A stretch of DNA of 64,000 bases from Flammeovirgaceae bacterium UBA7330 (GCA_002471275.1 DKPQ01000011.1:1-64000); one strand, 5' to 3'. Shown: positions 49,663 to 59,178, numbered from the stretch's first letter. A program made the numbers and translations. Notes: generated by a model not told the origin, from the letters alone.

Positions 49663-49708
49663 ACAGGGTAATCGCTTTACTGCTATTACACCGGTTCACC
49701 TTTAATTA

Positions 49709-50887
49709 ATGATCAAAATGAATTTTGAAACAGACGCTATACGTACACAAACTGAAAACGCTCTCCACAGGGAGCACTCATCACCGATATATCTGACAAG
49801 CTCGTTCACCTTTGCCAGTGCCGAGGAGGCTCGTGCCATGTTCAACGATGAAATACCGGGCAATATTTATTCCAGATATTCTAATCCAAACACCGACGAG
49901 TTTATCACGAAGATGTGTCAGTTGGAGGGTACGGAAGATGGTATTTCCACAGCCACAGGGATGTCAGCCATGTTTACCAGTATGTCAGCGCTATTGAAGC
50001 AAGGTGACCACGTATTGGCTTCCAGGGCATTGTTTGGGTCCACCCACCAGCTTTTTACTACCATATTCCCTAAATGGGGTATAGAGCATAGTTACTTCAA
50101 CCTGCACCGTCCGGAAAAGTGGGAATCTATGATCCAGGAAAACACAAAGATGATCTTTGTGGAAACGCCCAGCAATCCGGGGCTCGACATTGTGGATCTG
50201 GAGCTACTGGGTAAGCTGGCCAAAGATCGGGGAATCATCTTCAATGTGGACAATTGTTTTGCCACTCCGTACCTGCAGCAGCCAGCAGCATTTGGAGCCG
50301 ATATTGTGACTCACTCAGCTACCAAATTCATTGATGGTCAGGGCAGGACATTAGGTGGAGCTATACTGGGTAAAAGAGAAGTAATCGAAGAAATCCGATT
50401 TTTTGCCCGACACACAGGGCCGAGTATGTCACCGTTCAATGCCTGGGTGCTGAGCAAGAGCCTGGAGACCCTGGCTGTGCGGATGGATCGGCATTGTGAG
50501 AACGCTCTTAAGCTGGGAGGATACCTGGAAAGTCATGATGCACTGGAGCAGGTACGTTATCCTCACCTGAAAAGTCATCCACAATACGAATTGGCTAAAA
50601 AGCAGATGAAACTCGGCGGGGGGATCGTAACGTTCGTAGTAAAAGGAGGCATCGAAGGTGGTGCAGCGTTTATGGACAACCTGAAGATGATCAGTTTGAC
50701 ACCAAACCTTGGTGATACCCGTACTACTGTGACTCACCCGGCTTCTACCACACATAGTAAGCTTACTGAGGAAGAGCGTGCAGCAGTGGGGATTGCACCT
50801 GGTACCGTAAGGATCTCCGTTGGTTTGGAGAATATCAATGATATCGTAGAGGACATCGAACAAGCCCTACAGAAAGTAAGAAGTTAA
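49709..50887 (+). CDS. metZ: O-succinylhomoserine sulfhydrylase / cystathionine gamma-synthase family
   Basis: PLP enzyme forming homocysteine from an activated homoserine and sulfide, the entry of sulfide into methionine. At 392 aa it has SRYSNPNTDEF, the TATGMSAM phosphate-binding region, FVETPSNPGLDIVDL, DNCFATPYLQQP and the PLP lysine K206 in HSATKFIDGQGR. Direct sulfhydrylation is favoured over cystathionine formation because the gene sits with sulfite reductase and APS reductase, but the activated substrate (succinyl or acetyl) is not decided by sequence. Start 49709 or Met4 at 49718. First structural gene after the SAM-I and poly-Cys leader. Confidence 0.92.
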   Translation: MIKMNFETDAIRTQTENALHREHSSPIYLTSSFTFASAEEARAMFNDEIPGNIYSRYSNPNTDEFITKMCQLEGTEDGISTATGMSAMFTSMSALLKQGDHVLASRALFGSTHQLFTTIFPKWGIEHSYFNLHRPEKWESMIQENTKMIFVETPSNPGLDIVDLELLGKLAKDRGIIFNVDNCFATPYLQQPAAFGADIVTHSATKFIDGQGRTLGGAILGKREVIEEIRFFARHTGPSMSPFNAWVLSKSLETLAVRMDRHCENALKLGGYLESHDALEQVRYPHLKSHPQYELAKKQMKLGGGIVTFVVKGGIEGGAAFMDNLKMISLTPNLGDTRTTVTHPASTTHSKLTEEERAAVGIAPGTVRISVGLENINDIVEDIEQALQKVRS

Positions 50888-50924
50888 AATATTAAGAGAA
50901 TTAGAATCTAGAAATAAGCATACA

Positions 50925-53051
50925 ATGATCGAAACTAAGACACTAAGCAAGGCAGTAGAAAAGGATCTGGCAGAACTCAAAACAAAGATCGCTCAGTTTA
51001 AAAACAACGAAATTGATGAAGAGCGATTCAAAGCTTTTCGTCTGGCGAGAGGAGTATACGGACAGCGACAGCAGGGTGTGCAGATGTTCAGGTTGAAGCT
51101 TCCATTTGGAAAGTTGACACCGGATCAGCTGGAGACCATTGCCAACTTATCTGAAAAATATACCAATGGCAATCTGCATTTTACCACAAGGCAGAATATC
51201 CAGCTTCATCATGTAAGGCTGGAGGATACCCCTGAAATGTGGGAAGCGCTGGAAAGGGTAGGAGTTACTACCAAGGAAGCTTGTGGAAACACCGTGCGAA
51301 ACGTGACGGCTTCCCCCAATGCGGGTATAGACCCTAACGAACCATTTGATGTGGCTCCTTATGCCCAGGCGGTATTCGAATATTTTCTCCGAAACCCTAT
51401 CTGCCAGGATATGGGAAGAAAATTCAAGATGGCGTTCTCTTCCAGCGAAGAAGATTCTGCTTTTATCTTTATCCATGACCTGGGTTTTATCCCTAGGGTA
51501 AAAGACGGCAATCGAGGCTTTAAGGTCATCGTTGGTGGTGGACTCGGTGCTCAGTCTTTCATGGGTCAGGTAGCCTATGAATTTTTGCCGGAAGACCAAC
51601 TGATCCCATTGATTGAAGCCTCCTTAAGGGTATTTGACCGATATGGTGAAAGGGAGCGTAGACACAAAGCCAGACTAAAATATTTGATTGAGCCGAAAAA
51701 AGGCCTTGGGCTGGACAAGTTCCTGGAGTTGGTGGCAGAGGAGCGAAAAGCCATTGCCAACAAGTCTTATTCCATCAACTATGACCTGGTAAAACAGGAA
51801 ATTCCTACTATCAGTGATGATCAGGTGCCTGAAGGTCTGACCACTGATGAAGCATATGAGGTATGGAAAAAAACCAATACCGAAGAGCAGAAGCAAAAGG
51901 GATATTTCACTGTTAAGGTAAGGCTTCCATTGGGAAATATTGACGCTGACAGAGCCAGAAAGCTGGCAGATGTGATGCGACGATGGGCCTCTCCGGACCT
52001 GAGGATTACACTTAACCAGGGAGTGATCCTGAAGTTTGTGAAGGAAGCACACCTGCTTGCTATTTACCATGAATTAAAAGCGTTGGACCTGGTGAATCCA
52101 GGTTTTGATACACTTGCTGACGTGACTGCATGTCCGGGTACGGATACCTGTAACCTGGCTGTGACAAACAGTACCAGTCTGGCATTGGAATTGGAAAATC
52201 TTGTCAGGGACGAATTCCCTCACCTGGTAGATGAGTCGAACATCAAGATCAAAATCAGTGGCTGTATGAACAGCTGTGGTCAGCACATGGTAGCCAATAT
52301 TGGTTTCCATGGTAGCAGTATCAAATATGATGGCAAGGTAGCTCCTGCACAGCAGGTGGTAATTGGTGGTGGTGTTGAGCCTGGTGGAGCTGGATATATC
52401 GCTGAAAAGGTGATCAAAATCCCTACCAAGCGAATTCCGGAGACGGTAAGAACTCTGCTGCTGGATTATGAAGCCAATGCGGAGGAAACAGAATATTTCA
52501 ATGAGTATTTCAGGAGACAGGGAAAAATATATTTCTATGACCTGCTGAAACACCTGGCTGACGCTTCCACATTGACAGCTGAAGGCTTCCAGGATTGGGG
52601 TCTTACCAATGATTTTGTTCCGGAGATCGGAGTAGGGGAATGTGCCGGCGTCATGTTGGATCTGGTAGGTACCATCATCAATGATGCGAAAGATCGGTTG
52701 GCATCAGGAAAAGAATCTTTGGAGATAGGCCGATGGGCTGATGCCATCTACTATGCTTACAATACGTTCATTATTGGGGCTAAAGCTTCATTGCTTGACA
52801 ATGACGTACAATGCAATACCCATAAAGGGATCATTGATGATTTCCAGAAGCACATTGTGGATGAAGGTTTGATCAATCTGCCCGCTTCTTTCGAGGAAAT
52901 CGTATTACAGATCAACAAGCATGAGCCTTCTGAAGGTTTTGCAACTGTGTATTTGAAGCAGGCTGAGGAATTCCTGAAAGGAATTGAATTGCTAAGAGCT
53001 TCTTCTACTGCAGTAGACAAGTTAGTGATTAACGAATTTTATAAAGCATAA
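50925..53051 (+). CDS. Siroheme-4Fe4S sulfite/nitrite reductase with C-terminal extension
   Basis: Six-electron reduction of sulfite to sulfide, probably with ferredoxin, in assimilation; nitrite as substrate cannot be excluded from sequence alone, but the neighbours are all sulfur and siroheme genes. At 708 aa, two ferredoxin-like/siroheme half repeats are seen: QRQQGVQMFRLKLPFG and HFTTRQNIQLHHV; later YFTVKVRLPLGNIDADRARKLADVMRRW. The cluster cysteines are in ACPGTDTCNLAVTNS and SGCMNSCGQH. After about residue 530 there is a helical extension of ~150 residues (YFYDLLKHLADAST... YYAYNTFIIGAKASLLD...) like the HEPN-type tail annotated in other Bacteroidota homologues. Confidence 0.9.
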   Translation: MIETKTLSKAVEKDLAELKTKIAQFKNNEIDEERFKAFRLARGVYGQRQQGVQMFRLKLPFGKLTPDQLETIANLSEKYTNGNLHFTTRQNIQLHHVRLEDTPEMWEALERVGVTTKEACGNTVRNVTASPNAGIDPNEPFDVAPYAQAVFEYFLRNPICQDMGRKFKMAFSSSEEDSAFIFIHDLGFIPRVKDGNRGFKVIVGGGLGAQSFMGQVAYEFLPEDQLIPLIEASLRVFDRYGERERRHKARLKYLIEPKKGLGLDKFLELVAEERKAIANKSYSINYDLVKQEIPTISDDQVPEGLTTDEAYEVWKKTNTEEQKQKGYFTVKVRLPLGNIDADRARKLADVMRRWASPDLRITLNQGVILKFVKEAHLLAIYHELKALDLVNPGFDTLADVTACPGTDTCNLAVTNSTSLALELENLVRDEFPHLVDESNIKIKISGCMNSCGQHMVANIGFHGSSIKYDGKVAPAQQVVIGGGVEPGGAGYIAEKVIKIPTKRIPETVRTLLLDYEANAEETEYFNEYFRRQGKIYFYDLLKHLADASTLTAEGFQDWGLTNDFVPEIGVGECAGVMLDLVGTIINDAKDRLASGKESLEIGRWADAIYYAYNTFIIGAKASLLDNDVQCNTHKGIIDDFQKHIVDEGLINLPASFEEIVLQINKHEPSEGFATVYLKQAEEFLKGIELLRASSTAVDKLVINEFYKA

Positions 53052-53053
53052 TA

Positions 53054-53821
53054 ATGACGAAAAAGGAACCAAAGCTGACCCTTGTGGGTGCCGGTCCGGG
53101 TGATCCGGATTTGATTTCCGTAAAAGGGATGAAAGCGCTACAGAAGGCGGACGTGGTATTGTACGATGCCTTGGTTCATCCTGATTTGCTGGAGTATGCT
53201 CCCGGAGCTGTACATATCCCTGTAGGAAAAAGAGCAGGAAAAGAAAGTGTTTCTCAGGATACTATACTTCAACTGATCAAAGAAAGTGCGTTCGAACATG
53301 GACATGTGGTGAGGCTCAAGGGAGGCGATCCGTTTGTGTTTGCACGTGGATTTGAGGAATTGGAGTATGCTAAAAAACATGGTATCAAGACAGATGTGGT
53401 ATTGGGGATCAGCAGCATCATGTTGCCAGGCCTTTATGGTATTCCACTTACCTGTCGTGGTGTGAATCATAGCTTTTCAGTGGTCACCGCTACCACTGCA
53501 CAGGGCACGCTGAGCGACGATGTGTATGTGGCGGCCGAACATTCGCCGACCACATTGTTCTTCATGGGATTGCAAAAGATAGACCAGATCGTAAAAGCGT
53601 ATAAGAAGTTTAACCGGGCTGATCTTCCTGTGGCCATAGTGAGCAGGGGATCGCTTGAAACAGATGGCGTCATTTACGGGAATGTAAATACCATAGAAGG
53701 GCTCGTGAAGGAACAAAAGCCATTGGCTCCAGCCTTACTGGTGTTTGGAGAGTGCGCGGATCTCAACAATGAGTTGCAAGCAGTCAACTGTGAGTTAGCC
53801 GAGGAGGGCTTATTGGTGTGA
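53054..53821 (+). CDS. cobA: Uroporphyrinogen-III C-methyltransferase
   Basis: Methylates uroporphyrinogen III twice with SAM to give precorrin-2, the first step to siroheme. At 255 aa it has the SUMT motifs LVGAGPGDPDLISVKG, VRLKGGDPFVFARGFEE, GISSIMLPGLYGIPLTCRG and ATTAQGTLS. It starts 2 bases after the reductase stop and overlaps the next gene by 4 bases (GTGA). Together with the following gene it supplies siroheme for the reductase, so cofactor and enzyme are made from one transcript. Confidence 0.95.
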   Translation: MTKKEPKLTLVGAGPGDPDLISVKGMKALQKADVVLYDALVHPDLLEYAPGAVHIPVGKRAGKESVSQDTILQLIKESAFEHGHVVRLKGGDPFVFARGFEELEYAKKHGIKTDVVLGISSIMLPGLYGIPLTCRGVNHSFSVVTATTAQGTLSDDVYVAAEHSPTTLFFMGLQKIDQIVKAYKKFNRADLPVAIVSRGSLETDGVIYGNVNTIEGLVKEQKPLAPALLVFGECADLNNELQAVNCELAEEGLLV

Positions 53822-54411
53822 GTCAATCACCAGTAGAGGGCAATCCACTGTTTCCGGTTTTTCTGAAGCTGGATGAAATCCTTACGGTCATCGTAGGAGG
53901 AGGGAATGTTGGATTGGAAAAGCTGGAGGCGTTGCTGAAGAATGACCCCAATGCGCGGGTTCGGCTGGTGGCTCCTGAGATCAAAGATGAGATTAAAAAA
54001 CTTGCAGACCTTTCACCAAATATAGAATGTATACAGCGGGCGTTTGAATACAAAGATCTGGAAGAGGCAGGTATTGCCATACTGGCTACTGATAACCCCG
54101 TATTACATCAGGAAATCCGGGAATGGTCAAAGCAGCGACACTTGCTTCTAAATGTGGCAGATACGCCCCATTTATGTGACTTTTATTTGGGCTCCACCGT
54201 TAAAAAGGGGAACCTGAAAATAGGGATAAGTACCAATGGACAATCCCCGACGTTTGCTAAACGGTTGAGGGAGATCCTGGAAGAGAGTCTTCCTGAAGAA
54301 ACCGATCAGCTACTCGAAAAACTAAAAATATTTCGGGACAGGCTGAAAGGTGATTTCCAGGACAAAGTGAAAAAATTGAATGAATTAACCTCTACACTCG
54401 TAAAGAAATGA
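53818..54411 (+). CDS. Precorrin-2 dehydrogenase / sirohydrochlorin ferrochelatase (CysG N-terminal/Met8-like)
   Basis: Converts precorrin-2 to sirohydrochlorin with NAD+ and probably inserts iron to give siroheme. 197 aa: the N-terminal Rossmann domain NPLFPVFLKLDEILTVIVGGGNVGLEKLEALL has the GGGxVGxxK signature, followed by ILATDNPVLHQEIREW and the siroheme-synthase block VADTPHLCDFYLGSTVKKGNLKIGISTNGQSPTFAKRLRE. GTG start overlapping cobA by four bases. Overlap with cysH (ATGA) again indicates translational coupling. Confidence 0.93.
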   Translation: MSQSPVEGNPLFPVFLKLDEILTVIVGGGNVGLEKLEALLKNDPNARVRLVAPEIKDEIKKLADLSPNIECIQRAFEYKDLEEAGIAILATDNPVLHQEIREWSKQRHLLLNVADTPHLCDFYLGSTVKKGNLKIGISTNGQSPTFAKRLREILEESLPEETDQLLEKLKIFRDRLKGDFQDKVKKLNELTSTLVKK

Positions 54412-55082
54412 TAGATAACCTGGTTAAAAATATTGATCAACTCAACCAGAAGTATGAAAAATACTCTTTTATGGACAGGTTGGAAAAGCTGTTCGCTGAG
54501 TTTGATCATGACAAAATATTGATCTCCTCTTCTTTTGGTGCTACCTCGTCAATCTTATTGCACCAGGTGAGTAAGGTCGCTCCGGATCATCCCGTATACT
54601 TTATCAACACGGGTTACCTTTTTGAGGAAACAGTCCAATATAAAAACCGGATCCGGGATAAGTTTGGCCTGACAAACATTGTGGAGGTGGGCCCAAATCA
54701 TCAAAAGCATGATTTTACCACCAAAAACGAAACCTATAGAACCAACCAGGATCTTTGCTGCTTTATCAATAAGGTAGAACCGATGCAAAAGCTCAAAGAA
54801 GGAAAGCAGATGTGGGTCTCTGGTATCTTTAGACATCAGAATCAAAACAGGGCCAAATTAAGGATCTTTGAGCCTAAGGATGACTTGTTGAAATTCCACC
54901 CTATCATTGACATGTCCAAGGAGGATGTCCAGCTTTATCAGGATGTTTATGATCTCCCCAAGCATGGGCTGATCTATCAGGGATATGGATCTATCGGTTG
55001 TACACATTGTACAGCCAAAGGTGATGACCGCGAAGGTCGATGGCTCAATTCCGGTAAGACGGAATGTGGGTTGCATACCTGA
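54408..55082 (+). CDS. cysH: Assimilatory adenylyl-sulfate reductase
   Basis: Reduces APS to sulfite with thioredoxin. At 224 aa it has the PP-loop start SSSFGATSSILLH, the substrate loop FINTGYLFEET, and the cluster cysteines C117-C118 and C198-xx-C201 (DLCCFINK; GCTHCTAKG) that mark the 4Fe-4S APS-reducing type rather than the E. coli PAPS type, with catalytic C220 in the C-terminal ECGLH. Its start overlaps the previous gene (ATGA). Last gene of the operon; a terminator-like stem follows at 55188. ATP sulfurylase genes are not in the window. Confidence 0.94.
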   Translation: MIDNLVKNIDQLNQKYEKYSFMDRLEKLFAEFDHDKILISSSFGATSSILLHQVSKVAPDHPVYFINTGYLFEETVQYKNRIRDKFGLTNIVEVGPNHQKHDFTTKNETYRTNQDLCCFINKVEPMQKLKEGKQMWVSGIFRHQNQNRAKLRIFEPKDDLLKFHPIIDMSKEDVQLYQDVYDLPKHGLIYQGYGSIGCTHCTAKGDDREGRWLNSGKTECGLHT

Positions 55083-55187
55083 TAGCATATACTACCCCTG
55101 CTTTCCATGGTCTGTGGTTATTACCCCTGTTCTGTGGCACACAGACCAGTCATATAGAAATAGGGTGGTAAATAAAACTTGTCAAAT

Positions 55188-55217
55188 AAAACGTGTCAGA
55201 CGCTTGCGACACGTTTT
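55188..55217. terminator. Bidirectional terminator between cysH and uxaA
   Basis: AAAACGTGTC (55188-55197) with GACACGTTTT (55208-55217), a perfect 10-bp stem with A-run and T-run sides. A second hairpin, GGTCTGTG with CACAGACC (55107-55148), lies upstream. Confidence 0.8.
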
Positions 55218-55220
55218 ATT

Positions 55221-56867
55221 TTATAATGAAACGCCTCGTTTCCATGGGATGAAGTCATGCTGCTTCATCTGAACTGCCTTGGAGGTGACTTCGCCACTGG
55301 CGATCTTGATCACCTGCTCAAGCATTTCTTCACCCATCTGCTGGATGGTCTTGGTTCCCTCAATCACCGGGCCTGTATTGATGTCGATCAGGTCAGGCAT
55401 CTTTTCCGCGAGCTTGCTATTGGAAGATACCTTCAGGATAGGTGCTACCGGATTACCAGTGGGGGTCCCCAATCCGGTAGTAAATAATACCACATTGGCT
55501 CCGGATCCCACAAGGCCGGTAGTGGACTCTACATCATTACCAGGCGTACAAAGCAGACTCAGCCCGGGTTCTTTGGCGTACTCTGTATAATCCAGGATGT
55601 CGTTGATAGGCGAGGTGCCACCTTTTTTAGCAGCCCCTGCAGATTTCATGGCGTCAGTGATCAGTCCGTCTTTGATGTTACCCGGAGAAGGGTTCATATC
55701 AAAGCCCGACCCAACAGCCTCGGCAGCATTGGAGTAAGCCTCCATCAGGGCGGTGAATTTTTTAGCCAGCTCTTTACTTTTCATTCGGTTGATCAGCTCC
55801 TGCTCAACTCCGCACAGCTCAGGAAATTCTGACAACATCACTTTACCACCCAGAGCAGATACGAGGTCTGCACAATAGCCCACAGTTGGGTTGGCAGAGA
55901 TTCCTGAAAACCCATCAGACCCACCACACTCCAGTCCAATAGTTAGCTTGCTCAGTGGTGCAGGCTTTCTGGCGATCTTATTAGCCTCGGTCATCCCCTT
56001 GAAGGTCTGCTTGATGGCCTTAGAAATCAAGTCATTTTCAGTGCCCGTACCCTGCTGGTCAAGGATGATCACTGGCTTGTCCTGGTTAGGGTTAATTTCT
56101 TTGATGGCCTGAGTGAGCGTCTTTACCTCTGCATTCTGACAGCCCAGGCTCAATACTGTAGCTCCTGCCACGTTAGGGTTGTTGACATAGCCGGCAAATA
56201 GCCTGCACAGTGATTCGGAGTCTTGTCGGGTGCCACCGCATCCGGACTGATGCGTGATGAACCTGATCTTTACGTTTTCAAAAACACCCTGGTTCGTCTT
56301 AGGCTGAACACTCTCTAGCGTGACTGTATCCAACGCTGTGTCCAGTGAGTTTTGTTGATAATGATTCACCAGGGAGCTAACCATACTTTCATATGGGTTG
56401 TTATCCTCATATCCCAGGGCTTTTTCGAAAGCACTTTTCAGCACATTCACATTTCGGTTTTCACAAAAAACCAGCGGAAATACCAACCAGATATTGTCAG
56501 TACCTACCTGCCCATCTGACCGGTGGTACCCCATGAAAGTGCGGTCTTCGAATTTTGAGACATCCGGAGCCTGCCACTCATATTTGGTTTGCTTGTTCAG
56601 GTCATAACCTGAAGTCATGTGGATCACATTGGAGGTAGTGATTGCTTCACCTTTTCCAATGGGTTGATTGGCAGTACCCACTACCAAGCCGTACATGGTG
56701 AGTTTGGCGCCCTTGTCGAAATCAAATAACGCAAACTTGTGTTTCGCAGGAATGTTGTGTACCAACTTGACCTTGATGTCATTGACAGTCACGTCGGTGC
56801 CTGCTTTAAGGTCTGTGAGGGCAACGGCTAGGTTGTCCGTTTCATTTATAGTAATAGCCTGGATCAT
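55221..56867 (-). CDS. uxaA: Altronate dehydratase
   Basis: Dehydrates D-altronate to 2-keto-3-deoxygluconate in hexuronate catabolism. The 548 residues comprise an N-terminal SAF-like domain (DNLAVALTDLKAGTDVTV), a linker, and the GarD/UxaA core with GYHRSDGQVGTDNIWLVFPLVFCENRN, HQSGCGGTRQDSE, GLECGGSDGFSG and TGLGTPTGNPVAPILKVSSNS. Iron-dependent family. It follows uxaB by 5 bases on the same strand, so the order is uxaB-uxaA on the transcript. Confidence 0.94.
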   Translation of the reverse strand: MIQAITINETDNLAVALTDLKAGTDVTVNDIKVKLVHNIPAKHKFALFDFDKGAKLTMYGLVVGTANQPIGKGEAITTSNVIHMTSGYDLNKQTKYEWQAPDVSKFEDRTFMGYHRSDGQVGTDNIWLVFPLVFCENRNVNVLKSAFEKALGYEDNNPYESMVSSLVNHYQQNSLDTALDTVTLESVQPKTNQGVFENVKIRFITHQSGCGGTRQDSESLCRLFAGYVNNPNVAGATVLSLGCQNAEVKTLTQAIKEINPNQDKPVIILDQQGTGTENDLISKAIKQTFKGMTEANKIARKPAPLSKLTIGLECGGSDGFSGISANPTVGYCADLVSALGGKVMLSEFPELCGVEQELINRMKSKELAKKFTALMEAYSNAAEAVGSGFDMNPSPGNIKDGLITDAMKSAGAAKKGGTSPINDILDYTEYAKEPGLSLLCTPGNDVESTTGLVGSGANVVLFTTGLGTPTGNPVAPILKVSSNSKLAEKMPDLIDINTGPVIEGTKTIQQMGEEMLEQVIKIASGEVTSKAVQMKQHDFIPWKRGVSL

Positions 56868-56872
56868 GTTTT

Positions 56873-58306
56873 TTAGAGGGATTTGATTGATGTTAAAACA
56901 CCTTTTGATTCAATTTCATTCATAAAGTTGGTAACCATCGCTTTACAGTCACCCAGTTTGGAGAGGTCTTCACCCCAAAAGGATTTATTTGAAAGCACCT
57001 GGCTGGCCACATCTGTATTGGACGGTCTGTTTGCTTTTAGCTGCTTAAAATATGCTTCGATATCTTTATCATCGTTGATTTGAAAATCATCAGACAGGTA
57101 AAGCTCTATCAGACAAGCCAGCGCAAAGATAAATCGCTTCGGTAAGGTTCCGTTGATGCGGTAGTAATCTTTTACCGTAGGAAGTATCCTGACCTTGTAT
57201 TTGGAAACCGAGTTTAGGGCAATGCTTTTCAACTCATGGCGGATGAATGGGTTTTTGAAACGCTCAAGAACCTCATCTGCAAACTGCTTCACTTCATTCA
57301 CCGGTAGATTGATGGTCTGGACGATTTCGTCGTACATGGTCTGAAGGATAAATGGACCCACCACATCATCTTCTACATTTTCCCGCACAGTTTCTTTCCC
57401 TGCCAGCAGCCCAACAGGTACCATCGCTGTATGAGAGCCATTAAGGATCCTTACTTTTTGAGTACGATATGGGGTGAGATCTTTAACAAATTTGATGTTT
57501 AGACCAATATCTTCAAGGCCATCAGGAAACGCAGCTTTGATTTCAGCAGGGCCTTCAATCACCCACAGGTGAAAGACTTCAGAAGCCACTACCAGCTGAT
57601 CTTCGTATCCGATTTTCTGCTGGATTTCTTTGATTTCATCTTTTGGATAACCGGGTACAATCCGGTCAACAAGTGTATTGGCAAAATAGCAGTGGTCTTC
57701 CAGCCAATCTTTAAAGCCTGATTCATACTTCCATAAATCAGCATAAGCCAACATGGCCGTTTTGAGGTTTTCCCCATTCTTTTCAATGAGCTCACATGGA
57801 ATGAAAATTAATCCGGAACCCGATGATCCACTGAAATGATCGTAACGTGCCTTTACCAGCTGAGTGAGCTTGCCTGGAAATGTTTTTGCCAACTCATTTG
57901 CTCCAGGCTGATCGTTTTCCTGAAAGGTAATCCCCGCTTCTGTTGTGTTGGATACGATGAACTGAAGATTGTCATTCAGCGCCTGTTCCATATAAGCCTG
58001 GAAATCAGTAAAAGGGTTGATGAGCTGTTGGATGGAGGAATTGAGACGAATATCATTGATCCGTTTTCCTTTTTGAATACCACGGACCATGTGGTGATAA
58101 AGTCCATCCTGTTTTTGGATCATGTCAACCATTCCGTGCTCGATGGGCTGAACAACCGCGACCCCTGCATTAAACTGTTTCTTTTCATTCAGGACATCTA
58201 TGGCCCAGTCAACAAACGCCCGGAGAAAATTACCTTCTCCAAATTGTAAAACTTTGATAGGAAGGTTGGCCTGGATGTTGACCGTGTCTCTGGTTAATGC
58301 TTTCAT
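56873..58306 (-). CDS. uxaB: Tagaturonate reductase
   Basis: Reduces D-tagaturonate to D-altronate with NADH; mannitol dehydrogenase family. 477 aa: the N-terminal Rossmann region IKVLQFGEGNFLRAFVDW, VSNTTEAGI, then the catalytic part with LTPYRTQKVRILNGSHTAMVPVG, where the lysine and His residues fit the polyol dehydrogenase site, and RFKNPFIRHELKSIALNSVSKYKVR. Start ATG 58304-58306. With uxaA it forms the lower hexuronate pathway; uxaC, kdgK and a transporter are not in the window. Upstream, 58307-58482, nothing recognised. Confidence 0.93.
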   Translation of the reverse strand: MKALTRDTVNIQANLPIKVLQFGEGNFLRAFVDWAIDVLNEKKQFNAGVAVVQPIEHGMVDMIQKQDGLYHHMVRGIQKGKRINDIRLNSSIQQLINPFTDFQAYMEQALNDNLQFIVSNTTEAGITFQENDQPGANELAKTFPGKLTQLVKARYDHFSGSSGSGLIFIPCELIEKNGENLKTAMLAYADLWKYESGFKDWLEDHCYFANTLVDRIVPGYPKDEIKEIQQKIGYEDQLVVASEVFHLWVIEGPAEIKAAFPDGLEDIGLNIKFVKDLTPYRTQKVRILNGSHTAMVPVGLLAGKETVRENVEDDVVGPFILQTMYDEIVQTINLPVNEVKQFADEVLERFKNPFIRHELKSIALNSVSKYKVRILPTVKDYYRINGTLPKRFIFALACLIELYLSDDFQINDDKDIEAYFKQLKANRPSNTDVASQVLSNKSFWGEDLSKLGDCKAMVTNFMNEIESKGVLTSIKSL

Positions 58307-58482
58307 AGAGGAGGTTTAAAATGCTTTTGGACCCGCAATTTATTCAATTTAAATGTTAAGAGGAATGAATGCGGAAATTGTTGATCCCGGGAATTATTAA
58401 ATCGGAACCGTCATTTAACCAAAGTTTCGGCTGCTATATGGCTTTTAGAGCAAAATATCTTTTGTAGGGCAAAGGTTTGCTC

Positions 58483-59178
58483 CTAAACAAGCTCCGGAGT
58501 CAGCTCCGGGGAAGCAATGTATTCTATAGGGTGGTAAGTATAGCTAAATCCATCTTTCCTGGATATAGGTACCTGTGCCCTTACCTGTTGTAAAAAATCA
58601 ACCGGGTCATTTTGGATTTTTGTCAACAGAGAATTGAAACTTTTAGCGATTGGCTTGAGGTAGTTCAACTCTGGGTCCATGGTCAGGTAAAATATTGATC
58701 CTGCATTTTCACCGTCGAGAAAAGTAGTAAGACATGTAGGGCTACTCCCGCAAACAAGTGCAAAGACAACCCATCGGTCTTTCGATCTGTAAATCTTTCT
58801 CGCTTTATGAAGATCAATAACATGTGCCAGCTTTCCTCCGGGTTGGTACAGTTCTGTGATTTTTTCAATCCTTTCCGGCTTTAGAAAATGCACCAGAGGC
58901 GTACTTTCACAAGACCATGGCTTTCGGGGAATAAATAACCTGGCTTCATTTATCCAGGTGTAGAAGGTTTTTAGTTCACTGGTATCGTCTTGCTGGTCCA
59001 GCCATTTGATGCCAGAAAGATCTTTGGGCTTGCCGAGTAACCTGATCCCATTTCTGATAGATACATTAATTGGATCCTCAATCACATCTCCCTCTTCATA
59101 AGCTACTTTGAGGATTGGCTTTGGTTGAGTAAAAAAACGTACAAAATCTCCCAGAACTTGCATCATAGAATTTGTCAT
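58483..59178 (-). CDS. Hypothetical protein, possibly SMI1/KNR4 (SUKH)-like
   Basis: A 231-aa soluble protein. The segment DRWVVFALVCGSSPTCLTTFL, then GSIFYLTMDPELNYLKPIAKSFNSLLTKI follows the order seen at the end of SMI1/KNR4 domains (a strand, an acidic turn, and a helix with a S-F-hydrophobic pattern). The first ~90 residues (VLGDFVRFFTQPKPILK; INEARLFIPRKPWSC) are not recognised. SUKH proteins often act as immunity proteins, but there is no toxin gene beside it. The start could be Met1, Met5 or Met6. Family call tentative. Confidence 0.55.
   Translation of the reverse strand: MTNSMMQVLGDFVRFFTQPKPILKVAYEEGDVIEDPINVSIRNGIRLLGKPKDLSGIKWLDQQDDTSELKTFYTWINEARLFIPRKPWSCESTPLVHFLKPERIEKITELYQPGGKLAHVIDLHKARKIYRSKDRWVVFALVCGSSPTCLTTFLDGENAGSIFYLTMDPELNYLKPIAKSFNSLLTKIQNDPVDFLQQVRAQVPISRKDGFSYTYHPIEYIASPELTPELV

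Noticed and set aside
49499..49699. Minus-strand ORF of 66 codons over the riboswitch and leader peptide
   Set aside because: The region is explained by SAM-I structure and the plus-strand poly-Cys ORF; the antisense frame shows no domain.
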